48,302 nucleotides of DNA from Nitrososphaeraceae archaeon (GCA_013114725.1 QCWD01000006.1:1-48302); one strand, 5' to 3'; shown: positions 27,200 to 36,545, numbered from the stretch's first letter. The notes: generated by a model from the sequence alone, not told the origin. Made by a program: numbers and translations.

Positions 27200-28597
27200 A
27201 TGATTTCGAAGGATATGATCCAAGCTATTAATCCATATACAACAAACATAATTGGAGAATATCCAGTTGCAGATAAACAAAAAGTCAGAGAAGTAATTAT
27301 TAAATCTAGAAAAGCTTTTTGTACGTGGAAAAATAATATTCATAAAAGAAGTGATATATTACATAATATTTCACATTTGTTAAAGAAAAATAGGGACACA
27401 TTAGCAAAAATCCCAACTATCGAAATGGGTAAACCGATAAAAGAATCAAGGGCAGAGGTAGAAAAATGTGCTGCGGTAATGGAATTCTACGCCCATAATG
27501 GAGAAATATATTTGCATGATGAAGCGGTCAACACTGATGCGAATAAAAGCATAATAAAATTTGAGCCGCTTGGTGTTATCGGAAGTATCATGCCTTGGAA
27601 TTTTCCTTACTGGCAGGCATTAAGATTTGCCGGACCATGTTTGATGGCAGGTAATACAATTGTTCTAAAGCCAGCAAGTAATACTATAGGCTGTGGTATT
27701 GAATTACAAAAATTATTTCAGAAAGTGGGATTTGAAGATGTTTTTCAGACTATAATAGGAAATTATAAGGTTGCAGAACATCTAATTGATTCAGATGTCG
27801 ATGGTGTAACATTTACCGGAAGTGTAGAAGCAGGTGCAAAGGTTGCTAAACGGTCTAGTGCCCAATTGAAAAAATGTGTATTGGAGTTGGGAGGAAGCGA
27901 TCCATTTATAGTTTGCAAGGATGCCGATTTGGAGAAGGCTTCATTAGGAGCAGTTAAAGGAAGGTTCATAAATTGTGGTCAAAGTTGTATTGCTTCAAAA
28001 CGGTTTTTTATTGTAAAAGAAATAGCTGATGAATTTATTGAAAAATTTGTACACAAAACAGAAAAACTAAGAATAGGAGACCCCATGTCTAATGAAACAG
28101 ATATTGGTCCGTTGGTAAACAAAAAAAGTCTGGATAACGTAGAAAATCTTGTTAAAGATGCAGTAAATCATGGTGGAGAAATCATTACAGGAGGAGAAAA
28201 AATGGAAACAAACGGTTATTTTTACAAACCCACAATATTAAAGAACATTTCATCAAATTCTAGGATAGCCAAAGAAGAACTATTTGGCCCCATTGCTCCA
28301 ATAACGATAGTTGATGATGATGATGAGGCGATAAAACTCGCAAATGACTCTGAATTCGGATTAGGAGCAAGCATATGGACAAATGATTTAGAAAAAGCAG
28401 AAAGATTTGCAAATCAAAGCCAGTCTGGCATGGTAACTGTGAATAATGTCGTTATTTCAGATCCAAGAATACCGTTTGGTGGGATTAAAAAAAGTGGTTT
28501 TGGAAGAGAGTTATCCAAATACGGTATGCTAGAATTTGTAAACATTAAATCTGTTAGGTTTTACGATCACCTTATTAAAAATCATTATGTAGAGTAA
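27200..28597 (+). CDS. NAD(P)-dependent aldehyde dehydrogenase (succinate-semialdehyde-dehydrogenase-like)
   Basis: 465 residues, complete. PWNFP 132-136 (with N134), KPAS 157-160, FTGSVEAG 205-212, catalytic Glu229 in LELGGSDPF and catalytic Cys263 in NCGQSCIASKR. Closest by pattern to the GabD/YneI succinate-semialdehyde group, but general aldehyde dehydrogenases share these. The stop is 5 bases before the ATG of the patatin-like gene, so the pair forms an operon. Confidence 0.9.
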   Translation: MISKDMIQAINPYTTNIIGEYPVADKQKVREVIIKSRKAFCTWKNNIHKRSDILHNISHLLKKNRDTLAKIPTIEMGKPIKESRAEVEKCAAVMEFYAHNGEIYLHDEAVNTDANKSIIKFEPLGVIGSIMPWNFPYWQALRFAGPCLMAGNTIVLKPASNTIGCGIELQKLFQKVGFEDVFQTIIGNYKVAEHLIDSDVDGVTFTGSVEAGAKVAKRSSAQLKKCVLELGGSDPFIVCKDADLEKASLGAVKGRFINCGQSCIASKRFFIVKEIADEFIEKFVHKTEKLRIGDPMSNETDIGPLVNKKSLDNVENLVKDAVNHGGEIITGGEKMETNGYFYKPTILKNISSNSRIAKEELFGPIAPITIVDDDDEAIKLANDSEFGLGASIWTNDLEKAERFANQSQSGMVTVNNVVISDPRIPFGGIKKSGFGRELSKYGMLEFVNIKSVRFYDHLIKNHYVE

Positions 28598-28602
28598 TAT
28601 CT

Positions 28603-29735
28603 ATGAGTCAGAAAACCATGGAAAATGTTTTAATCTTACAAGGTGGAGGTTCATTAGGAGCTTTTGGTTGTGGTGTTTACAAAACGCAGGAACCTCAATA
28701 GGCGGAATAAATGCGGCAATAATTGCTGGAAGTAAAGGAGAAACACCGGAGAAAACATTGGAAGAGTTTTGGTTAGAGATAGGAGAAAATTCGATAAACT
28801 TAGGCAATTATTTTTCGACGTTTCAGTCATTCATGAATCACTACCCCATATCACAGTTTTTAAATTTAAGAGAAAATTGTTCAAATTTGAAATCATTATT
28901 ATCATTTTATAGTTCGTCTTTTTATGGAAATAATGCGATGTTTTTACCTAGATGGAGATCGGATTTGATAAACGATTCATTAGAATCTATTAATCCGACA
29001 AAGTGGACATATATGTACGACAATTCACCATTAGAAAAAACCTTAGAAAAATACATCGATTATAATAAGCTGAGTCCTTCAGGAAAACCAAATGGACGTC
29101 TAATAATTACTGCAGTAAATGTATTAACAGCTGAACCATTAACATTTGATAGTTATAAACAAAAAATCACTTCCAAGCATATACTTGCTACTTCTGGTTA
29201 CCCTTTCTATTTTTTGCCTTGGACAGAAATAGAAAAAGGGGTTTATGCTTGGGATGGAGGTCTTTTAAGCAATACTCCTTTGAGAGAGGTAATAGATGCA
29301 TCACCGGTTAAAGATAAACAGGTATTTCTAGTTGAGAATTATCCAAAAAATATCGAAAAGTTGCCCGAAAATATACCAGATGTTTTACATAGAGCAAGAG
29401 ATATTGTATTCAGTGATAAAACAGTTCATAACATAAAGATGGCAAAAGTAATTACCAGGTACCTAGAATTTATACACGAATTATATGATATAATAGATAA
29501 AAATGTAGATAAAGAAAAGATAGATAAAGAAAAATTGAGGAGAATAAACTCAAAGTACAGTAAGTTTTGTTGCCAACATGGTGCCGAAATTAAAAAAATA
29601 TTTTATATAACTAGAAATGAAGATTATCCTCACGTCTATGAAAATGCAGATTTTTCATTAGAAACAATTAAAGAATCGATCAGAGATGGAGAAACAAAAA
29701 CAAATGAGATCCTCCACAAGGTAAGGTATAAATGA
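28603..29735 (+). pseudogene. Patatin-like phospholipase with internal frameshifting deletion
   Basis: The start at 28603 gives MSQKTMENVLILQGGGSLG...CGVYK, the oxyanion-hole motif of patatin, and then a stop at 28699-28701. The rest of the protein is open in another frame from about 28670: NAGTSIGGINAA (nucleophile Ser elbow), ... YAWDGGLLSNTPL (catalytic Asp), to 29735. Normally about 25-30 residues separate GVYK from AGTSIGG; here almost none do, so some tens of bases are missing as well as the frame. The long C-terminal half fits the DUF3734-containing patatins. As it stands it cannot make a full enzyme; a restart at the TTG 28668 would lack the oxyanion loop. Confidence 0.8.
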
Positions 29736-30452
29736 ATTATTGTGGCGGTGTTATTCTTTTAATTGTATCGATTTACAAATTAAAAAGATGTACGTCAAAT
29801 TTGTAAGCTTTCCGATATAGTTTCGATGTTTATATTAACTTGAAAATAACTCTTTTATCTCAATTTATATAATGTATTCAACATCTTTACAGAGGTTTTG
29901 TTTTCAATTATGAATTTACTTAAATTATTAGAATCAAAATATTCTATAATATCCTGTATGTAATTAAATCCACAATATAATATTTATTTTATGATTTGGC
30001 TCAATTTACCGAAAGATACATAGCTGTGGCAGCTCTGTTAAATTAAGGATAATAAAGTCTTTTTTTTTTACTTCTGTACTGTAATTTGTTTCGCACCTAA
30101 TTTTCATATATTTTTCAATTTCTTCCATCTTGTAAAATAAACATAGTCATTATGTTAAATATTTGGGTCTACAGCAAAATAGAGAAGATATCTATATTTG
30201 GTAATTTGTTCCTGTCAAAATTTTATGTGATATAATGGCTTTTCATAAGCATGCAACCAAGCATAATTAAATCGATAATGGATACTATGAATTAAATTAG
30301 ATTACTTGGGATTTCATTTTTCAATTTAATTATTTAGGGATAATAAAATAAAGCCTCTATTGTTAGTTGACATGTCTAAGTTAGATATCTTTACATAACT
30401 TCTAAAAGTTATTAGATCATTTTATTTTGCTTTAATAATATATATTATAATA
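29736..30452. other. Intergenic gap holding an IS-end fragment
   Basis: Apart from the IS6-like end fragment at 29997-30048 (listed separately) no gene was recognised. Confidence 0.4.
29997..30048 (+). mobile_element. IS6-like end fragment with a second terminal repeat abutting
   Basis: ggctcaatttaccgaaag...agctgtgg at 29997-30029 aligns with the transposase-proximal end of copy 2 read in reverse (ggctcttaatttaacgaaagg...agctgcgg). Directly after it, agctctgttaaattaagg at 30031-30048 is another terminal repeat. About 50 bases in all: a junction of two element ends, left by deletion or nested insertion. Confidence 0.6.
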
Positions 30453-30860
30453 ATGAAATTAACAAAAATTATTGAAACCAGCATATATTCACACAATCTT
30501 CATGAATTAAAAAATTTTTATATTAATGTATTGGGTTTGGAATTAGTTTCTGAAGAAAAAGAGCGACATGTATTCTTAAAGGTCGGAAAAAACATGCTTT
30601 TGATTTTTAACCCAGATAATACACTAAATAATACAAGTATTTTTCCATCGCATGGAGTATTTAGTCCTCCCTCAATAATTCATTTTGCCTTTGAAATAAA
30701 AAGAGAAGACTATGAGGAATGGAAATGTATTTTGGAAGAAAATGATATTAAAATAGAAAAGGAACTTAACATTGGAAATAACAGATCAATATATTTTCGT
30801 GACCCTGTTGGCAATTTAGTTGAGCTGATAACAAATAACGCCTGGCCAGTAGATGATTGA
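30453..30860 (+). CDS. VOC-family (glyoxalase/bleomycin-resistance fold) protein
   Basis: 135 residues. Typical opening IIETSIYSHNLHELKNFYINVLGLELVSEEKERHVFLK, central SIIHFAFEI and closing YFRDPVGNLVELI. The His in IHFAF and the Glu in VELI occupy the usual metal-ligand positions. Members include glyoxalase I, dioxygenases and resistance proteins; nothing in the flanks points to one. Cytoplasmic, monocistronic. Confidence 0.85.
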   Translation: MKLTKIIETSIYSHNLHELKNFYINVLGLELVSEEKERHVFLKVGKNMLLIFNPDNTLNNTSIFPSHGVFSPPSIIHFAFEIKREDYEEWKCILEENDIKIEKELNIGNNRSIYFRDPVGNLVELITNNAWPVDD

Positions 30861-31057
30861 TTATCTTTTATTCTAATTTTGTTAATGTATATTTTTTGTT
30901 TTTCGAAGAATAGAAGGATACGAAATTGTATCTTTTATTTGAGTAATAAAATTTGAAAAGATCTATGTCTACAGGATATTTGATCCGGTATTAAAATAAT
31001 TTATAATAATTTACACATAATAAAATTTAGAGTTTACTAAATTTTATTTTATTTTAT

Positions 31058-31486
31058 TTATTTCCAATGTTGGGTATTATCCAAGAAAATCTGACCGAAT
31101 TGTCCTCCTATACGTGATTCAGTTTCATAAGAGACTTCGCCTTTTTCAAGTAATTCACTTATTTTAAAAAAGTAAAATTCCAGTTCTGGAGGACTGATAA
31201 CAAGCGCATGTCCGCCTTTATCACCTACAACAAATCGATGTGGAGTCTCTTTGGGTACAAATATGAGATCACCGGGCCTACCTGCTATTGATTTTCCGTT
31301 TAGTATAAAATTATAATAACCTTCAACTATGTAAAATGTTTCCGGACCTTTTGGATGCATATGCAAAGCTGGGCCTAAATTGGGTGGATGAATTATATCC
31401 AAAATAGTGAATCTATTATCTGTCTCTGAAGAAAGAACTTTGATTGTAAATTTTGCACCATGAAAATTAAAAGACTTATCTTTCAT
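31058..31486 (-). CDS. Cupin-domain protein
   Basis: 142 residues, a single cupin barrel. Motif 1 is PALHMHPKGPETFYIVEGYYNF (His, His, Glu), motif 2 is GRPGDLIFVPKETPHRFVV (final His). All four metal ligands are present. Small one-domain cupins act as sugar isomerases, dioxygenases or binding proteins; the substrate is not evident. Confidence 0.85.
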   Translation of the reverse strand: MKDKSFNFHGAKFTIKVLSSETDNRFTILDIIHPPNLGPALHMHPKGPETFYIVEGYYNFILNGKSIAGRPGDLIFVPKETPHRFVVGDKGGHALVISPPELEFYFFKISELLEKGEVSYETESRIGGQFGQIFLDNTQHWK

Positions 31487-31579
31487 AATAATATCGTATA
31501 TTTTGATGATATATCTATTTATTCCAATTCCAAAAATTTCGGAATTGGTAAATACATGGTTTTACTTTTCAAAAGTTGA

Positions 31580-31790
31580 AAGCAGGTATGCTTTAATTCA
31601 AAAAATTTGTCTTCTCGGCATAGTGTACATTTATAAAAATTCAAACAATGACGGTAATATTTTTTTACTAAAACGAAATCAAAGAAGAATCAATATTTCT
31701 ACTCTCATAAATGTCGATTCCAAGCATGGTCTTTTTAAATGGTTCAAGTGCTGTCCATAGATAGTAATTTTTCCAGCTGCTTTGTTAACA
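31580..31790 (-). pseudogene. IS6-like transposase fragment
   Basis: Minus strand near 31780-31668 reads SWKNYYLWTALEP then FKKTMLGIDIYESRNI, the same block as [12 protein letters not shown]...SILGI of copy 1. After a stop and frame change, LVKKYYRHCLNF continues toward 31620, where the family has the lead-in to the second Asp. No terminal repeats recognised near it, so the boundaries are approximate. Confidence 0.5.
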
Positions 31791-32382
31791 GTTATGTAAT
31801 TATCATGATATGAAATATTGTAAAATAAAATAGATTTTTGAATTTTAATTTTAAATTAAATCATAGTGACTGTTGATCAGATGCCTGCATTTTTTTATTA
31901 TTTTATTCAAAAGGATATGAATAAGTGAATTTATTGAAAAAATCACAGATACTAGCATTCTAAAGGGAATTATTTAGTCAAAAACGAGAAATACAGAAAT
32001 GCCTTTGATGTCATATATGAGCTACTATCTGCAGTCCGTTTCTTGTTTTAAAAACTGGGTTTTAGATTGGGGTGGGTCGTTTTCTACACAGATTTGGGAA
32101 TAATTGTGTCAAAAAAGATATTGTAAGACTTGGTCAAACATACTAACTTTTTAACTTAATTTTTGCTATACTAATTAACCACAGTGTGTCATTTAGATTA
32201 TTTTCTGGGCATGAGAATATATGTATTTACATTGGACTATAAAACAGATTTCTTCTAAATAGTTTAAAACTTTATTCAGCATAGGTTTTATTTTGACCAA
32301 AATTGACATTCTCAAAAGTTTTTGATTTTAATTCATCCAAGCATAAAGAAATAAAATTGACGATATTGTCATAAACATAATA
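31791..32382. other. Intergenic, no firm gene
   Basis: A short plus-strand stretch near 31972-32050 (VKNEKYRNAFDVIYELLSAV) looks like the first helices of a winged-helix domain but has no start and stops quickly. Otherwise nothing seen. Confidence 0.35.
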
Positions 32383-32907
32383 TCATTTCCATTCCCAGAT
32401 ATATCTATTCTTACTTTTATCAGGTTCTCCTACCTCATTTATATAGAGACCAATCTTATTGTCAAAATACGAAAGTTTTTCTGATAAACCAGAATTGAAG
32501 AAAATAATACCTTTATGAATTTGACTTCCATTATAACTGATTTGTCCACTATCAAAAGCATGCCAACCAATAGTTTCAGCATTCTGTGTTGTCATGATTC
32601 CATAGCCTTCGCCTCTTACAATATTATCGGATAAAAAAGTTTCAATAAATGTACCCTGATTGGTAACTTCAATTGTTTTATTTAGATATCCTTTTTCAAT
32701 AAATGATACTTCTATCTTTTTAGGTTCATCAGCATCTAATACTCTTACGCTTGTAATGTTTCCATAATTAGAAGAATATAACAATTCTGTTTTTATCGGA
32801 GTGATGTTGCTGTTATTAGATTGGGCAGATATTTCTGTCAAATTATTTAAAAAAATTGTTGAGCCAAATAAAAATAAAGAAAATATTGCGAAGTAAATTA
32901 TTTTCAT
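32383..32907 (-). CDS. Secreted beta-rich protein, paralogue of 25271-25807
   Basis: 174 residues with a signal peptide (about 1-28, ending SAQ|SN). The mature part shares block order with the product at 25271: VTNQGTFIETF, GEGYGIMTTQNAETIGWHAFD, QIHKGIIFFNSG, KLSYFDNKIGLY, YIWEWK. Identity is moderate, so the duplication is old. Several N-x-S/T sequons would allow N-glycosylation. Function unknown. Confidence 0.7.
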   Translation of the reverse strand: MKIIYFAIFSLFLFGSTIFLNNLTEISAQSNNSNITPIKTELLYSSNYGNITSVRVLDADEPKKIEVSFIEKGYLNKTIEVTNQGTFIETFLSDNIVRGEGYGIMTTQNAETIGWHAFDSGQISYNGSQIHKGIIFFNSGLSEKLSYFDNKIGLYINEVGEPDKSKNRYIWEWK

Positions 32908-33089
32908 TAACGTGAATTTTAGTCTTCTTGTTATTAAATTTATCTTTATAATATATATTATATTATTCCTAGTCTATAAAAGTATACATATTTGTAATGG
33001 GCATGTTCGGACTGACATGATTTTTTAGAGTCCAGTATAGAAAACATACTATAAACAAAAAGATATAATAGAAATATTATGTTTATATT

Positions 33090-33551
33090 CTATTGCTGAC
33101 CAAATAGATATTCTTCAATAATTCTATTATCTTTCCAATGAGCTAATGTAAGCATTGTTGAGTTATTATTGTCGATTCCCGTGACTACTGTCCAATCACC
33201 TATAGCAATTTTTATTGGATGTGCAATTAACTTACTATCTGGATAAACAGAGAAAAACCCCTTTGCCCATTTTATATGATCGTCTATTCCTCGTGTTGCA
33301 TTACCACCAAAATCTACTACTAGCACATCAGGAGCGTGAATTTCAGCAAAAAGTGTCCAGTTTTGTTTATTCCATGCGTCAAAATCCAAGTTATCAAATA
33401 TTTTAAGGTGTTTTTTTTCTTGCTCAGTGTTAGCAATAACAACGGTATTATTTTTTGCTGCTTCTGCAAATATCTCTTCGTTTAAAATACTGGATGTCAA
33501 TCCTGCGATTAAACCGAAGGTAACTAATATAATAAAAAAATTTTTTCTCAT
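33090..33551 (-). CDS. Secreted SnoaL/NTF2-like protein
   Basis: 153 residues. Signal peptide about 1-30 (ending IFAEA). The remainder has the SnoaL / NTF2-like arrangement: a first helix NLDFDAWNKQNWTLFAEIHAPDVLVVDFGG, the GIDDHIKWAKGFFSVYPDSK segment, and the closing strands DWTVVTGI, TMLTLAHWKDNRIIEEYLF. Cytoplasmic members are polyketide cyclases or isomerases; exported ones are mostly of unknown role. Confidence 0.8.
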   Translation of the reverse strand: MRKNFFIILVTFGLIAGLTSSILNEEIFAEAAKNNTVVIANTEQEKKHLKIFDNLDFDAWNKQNWTLFAEIHAPDVLVVDFGGNATRGIDDHIKWAKGFFSVYPDSKLIAHPIKIAIGDWTVVTGIDNNNSTMLTLAHWKDNRIIEEYLFGQQ

Positions 33552-33673
33552 ATTAATATGTACACTTCTTTGTTTATATATTTTCTAGTTCAAAATTTTA
33601 AGATTATTAACTTTGTGAAATACCAAATTTATTGTTTAGTTTCCAATTACCAATACCAAAATATTTATATACA

Positions 33674-33748
33674 TGGGCCGGGTCGGATTCGAACCAACGA
33701 TCCCCGCCATGTCAAGGCGGTATCCTAACCAGCCTAGACCACCGGCCC
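33674..33748 (-). tRNA. tRNA-Val (GAC)
   Basis: Cloverleaf on the minus strand. The acceptor is GGGCCGG (33748-33742) paired with CCGGCCC (33681-33675), discriminator A at 33674. The anticodon stem CCGCC/GGCGG encloses loop TTGACAT, anticodon GAC. The T arm is GTTGG-TTCGAAT-CCGAC with one G-T pair. No intron and no encoded CCA. This is the only tRNA recognised in the window. Confidence 0.95.
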
Positions 33749-33757
33749 CCTTACAGT

Positions 33758-33835
33758 TATCTATTTGATTATTTTTATAAGTGTTATTTTGTTGGGTTGT
33801 GCTTGGAGAAGGAGAAAATTGATGGAAATTGGAAT
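33758..33835. repeat. Direct repeat, copy A: 5' flank of tRNA-Val
   Basis: 33758-33795 is identical over 38 bases to 36465-36502; similarity continues with gaps to about 33835 (tgtgct.gga, gaaa, ggaaattg). Copy A contains the tRNA promoter. Confidence 0.85.
33768..33781 (-). promoter_or_regulatory. TATA box of tRNA-Val
   Basis: On the minus strand CTTATAAAAAT is centred about 28 bases upstream of the tRNA 5' end, the standard archaeal TATA distance. The same element is repeated in the duplicate at 36465-36502. Confidence 0.65.
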
Positions 33836-34094
33836 CGGTTCTCAAATTACCTGAATGTGCTGAGATATTGTCAGTATGTGAATATAACTGTAGACCAAGA
33901 GAATGAATGTTTAATAATAAAAAATGGAGATAATTTAAAGATGGATGACTAAATATATTTTAGAAAAATTATAAAATATTATGACAAACGACAAGGAACT
34001 ATAGATTATAAAAATAAAAAATTGAAGAATATATTATTGCATTACCAAAAATCATCATATCATAAAATTAAACAAAAAAAATAATGATGTATTA

Positions 34095-34642
34095 TTATAT
34101 CCAGAAAACTAGGTCTCCTAGACATTCAAATACTTCTTGTATTAATTGCTTATCATTGCCTGGATTTGCATTCTCGATAGCTTCAGCAATTTGTTCAAAT
34201 GGTACTGGTTCTTCTGAATTTTCAAGATAATCACATATTTCTTCGATTGTAGAAAGATCAACAGTTCCTTGTTCATACGGTATTGGATTAGCATCAATGT
34301 ATTCTTAGAAATTAACCAATTTTGGAGATGGCCGTGGACCGTCAGGCTCTGTGGTAAAGCATAGTGCACATCCGTCCTCACCGTTACCATTCCCGTCACC
34401 ATTTGCAGCACCTGTAATTGTAGTAATGTGGAGTTTATTGTTTATCTCATTTTCATTTTCACATTCAGTATCTTTTTTACACTTGTTCTCCTGTTCAATG
34501 TCTGCATTTATCTCTGATTCGTTTAGATTTCCATTTACATTGGATTTAATTGCAAATACCTGGCTTGAATACATCCATTTGCTAAAAGGACAGAAGACAA
34601 GAATACCACTGCAAATACTGCAAATACGTTAAGTTTTTTCAT
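34095..34642 (-). pseudogene. Broken copy of secreted acidic Cys protein (IEQE-C family)
   Basis: From an ATG at 34642 the signal peptide MKKLNVFAVFAVVFLSSVLLA is followed by a frame change near 34580 into MYSSQVFAIKSNVNG, then ADIEQENKCKKDTECENENE, CALCFTTEPDG and an in-frame TAA at 34305-34307. The same frame stays open for 69 more codons (EYIDANPIPYEQGT, STIEEICDYLENSEE ... FECLGDLVFWI) to the TAA at 34095-34097. Its intact paralogue is 37069-37563. Two lesions make it very likely dead, though the frame after the stop is well kept, so decay is recent. Confidence 0.8.
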
Positions 34643-35220
34643 TATAACAAAAGAAGAGTAAAAACCTATATAGGCATTGTTTAGCATTTTTCTCACAACA
34701 TTTCCGCAGTGTCGTAGAGAAAAACTTTACAAAAATTATGATAAAAAGTTATGGTCAAGTAATCTTCTGACGAAAATTTCCAAGAAATTTTCTTATCTTG
34801 TCAAATCCATTCAAGTTAGACTGCAGTAATATCTAATGAATATGGGTTTTGATGTCTTGTTTTTTATTCTCCTTTATTTCTACTCGTCATTTTTTTATTT
34901 TCTAACATTAAATTTTAGATATGGGTAATGGAATTTATTGTTAAATCAATTAGGTTATCATAAAAAATAATTCATAAATTCATCACATCATCCGCAGAAA
35001 TAAAATACGAAATAGTGTCTTCAATTTGATTACAAAGAATTACAAAGCATGACAAAGCATGACAAAGCATGACAAAGTGTATATATTTATCAATATAAGT
35101 AACAAAATAACCAATATATATAAAAATTATAGGTAACATTGGAGAGTAGAGCATATTAGCAAGTATGTCTAAGCATGAGACGATACGACGTTGTTGCACA
35201 GGAACACAATTTTCTGGACA
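34643..35220. other. Divergent intergenic region with a 10-bp repeat
   Basis: No gene seen. The notable feature is the repeat at 35031-35080. A frame from 35165 (MSKHETIRRCC...) overlaps the NHL start in another phase and ends early, so it is not called. Confidence 0.4.
35031..35080. repeat. Five 10-bp tandem repeats upstream of the NHL gene
   Basis: tacaaagaat, tacaaagcat, gacaaagcat, gacaaagcat, gacaaagtgt: five units with a conserved acaaag core in exact 10-base phase, ending 140 bases before the ATG at 35221. One unit per helical turn would put all copies on one face of the DNA. Confidence 0.85.
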
Positions 35221-36192
35221 ATGGTTTTTATCTTATCCGCTACTATTCTTGTAGCTACCCATTTTCCATATTCGTTTTCACAAAATGAAACCCAATATGT
35301 ATTTGTAAAAAAATGGGGAGTCGAAGGAACTGGAGATGGTCAATTTTTAAGACCGCATGACCTTGATTTTGATCCAACAGACAAGTTGCTGTTTGCGGTA
35401 GATAGAGATGGAAATAGAGTACAGGTATTTGATAAAGACGGTAATTTTATAAATAAAATTGGGAGTTTTGGTGATAAACCAGGACAATTTCATGTTCCAT
35501 ATGGAATAGACATTGATGTAGAAGGCAATCTATGGATTGCCGATAGAGCAAATCACAGAATTCAAAAGTTTGATAAAGACGGTAATTTTATAATGACATT
35601 CGGCGAGAAGGGAGCCGGGCCTGGACAATTTGACAATCCAAGACATGTTCGGGTAGACAAGGATCTCAAACATGTCTATGTTGCAGACTCAAAAAACAAT
35701 CGGATCCAAATATTTGATATAAATGGAAAATATCTTGGCGAAGTGGGTAAATTAGGGAGTAACCCAGGAGAATTTCAACTTCCGGTAACAGTAGAAATAG
35801 ACTCAAAAGGAAACTTTTATGTAAATGAGAGGGTAGGTAGCAGAGTACAAAAATTTGATCCAGATTGGAAACCTATTCTATCATGGGGTTCTTATGGTCC
35901 TGGCGATACACAATTTTGTCACATGGAGCATATTGCACTTGATAAATATGATAATGTATATGTTACTGATCCTCAGTCAGACCTTGGTTGTAGTCATGTT
36001 CCGTCAGTAAAGAAATTTGATAGCAACGGACATTTTATTACAAAATGGGGTTCGTATGGCAAAGGAGACGGACAATTTAGAGATCCGGAACATCTCGCAA
36101 TAGATCAAGAAGGTAACGTTTACGTGTCTGATAGAAAGAATGATAGGATAAATAAATTTTCACCTGTAGAGGTAGATAGCAAAGTTAAATAG
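35221..36192 (+). CDS. Secreted NHL-repeat six-bladed beta-propeller protein
   Basis: 323 residues from the ATG at 35221, which gives a clean signal peptide (MVFILSATILVATHFPYSFS); a TTG at 35191 would add ten residues. The mature protein is six NHL repeats with the usual GDGQF..P.....D....YV.D..N.RIQ.FD.NG.F pattern and no other domain. Exported NHL propellers mostly bind proteins or sugars; some are lyases (peptidylglycine-amidating lyase-like), but the catalytic residues for that were not checked. No partner gene nearby. Confidence 0.85.
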   Translation: MVFILSATILVATHFPYSFSQNETQYVFVKKWGVEGTGDGQFLRPHDLDFDPTDKLLFAVDRDGNRVQVFDKDGNFINKIGSFGDKPGQFHVPYGIDIDVEGNLWIADRANHRIQKFDKDGNFIMTFGEKGAGPGQFDNPRHVRVDKDLKHVYVADSKNNRIQIFDINGKYLGEVGKLGSNPGEFQLPVTVEIDSKGNFYVNERVGSRVQKFDPDWKPILSWGSYGPGDTQFCHMEHIALDKYDNVYVTDPQSDLGCSHVPSVKKFDSNGHFITKWGSYGKGDGQFRDPEHLAIDQEGNVYVSDRKNDRINKFSPVEVDSKVK

Positions 36193-36213
36193 ACGAAAAG
36201 ACCGAAGAAAAAA

Positions 36214-36245
36214 TTTAAAAATTTTTTTATTTTTTTTTACTTTCT
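36214..36245 (+). terminator. T-rich terminator after the NHL gene
   Basis: An A-run followed by atttttttatttttttttac about 25 bases beyond the stop codon; the long T tract is a typical archaeal termination signal. Confidence 0.55.
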
Positions 36246-36436
36246 ATTTTCCTATTCTAAAAATTAAAAATGATTGTTATCGATATCAATAGATATTGTA
36301 TCTGGACTATGTAACTATGTAAAGATATGGTAATCACTTTGACAATTTTTAACCGATATGCATCATCCAATAATTTTAAACTCAATTGAATCACAGGCTT
36401 TGTTTCTATATATGTGTCATGAGATATACGGTACGA

Positions 36437-36545
36437 CTATCCTGGACCACTGTTTACAAGAAGATATCTATTTGATTATTTTTATAAGTGTTATTTTGTT
36501 GGTTTGTGCTAGGAAGCGAGGAAAAGTGGTGGAAATTGTGGGGTA
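36437..36545. repeat. Direct repeat, copy B: tRNA-Val promoter plus degraded tRNA 5' end
   Basis: 36465-36502 is identical to 33758-33795, including the TATA box. On the tRNA side, minus-strand CAGTGGTCCAGGATAGTCGTACC (36455-36433) resembles the tRNA-Val 5' part GGTGGTCTAGGCTGGTTAGGATACC but is followed by unrelated DNA, so the tRNA here is truncated and dead. The reading frame 36358-36546 across it is not a gene. Confidence 0.7.

Noticed and set aside
28668-28701. Programmed frameshift in the patatin gene
   Set aside because: A shift alone would not restore the roughly 25 missing residues between the two motifs; deletion is the simpler reading.
31503-31760. 85-codon plus-strand frame
   Set aside because: It overlaps the minus-strand transposase fragment and has no recognisable features.
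33632-33952. 106-codon frame across the tRNA
   Set aside because: It reads through tRNA-Val on the opposite strand.
33758-36502. Direct repeats as attachment sites of an integrated element
   Set aside because: No integrase lies between them, and the repeat covers the tRNA 5' flank rather than the 3' end normally used by tRNA integrases; tandem duplication fits better.
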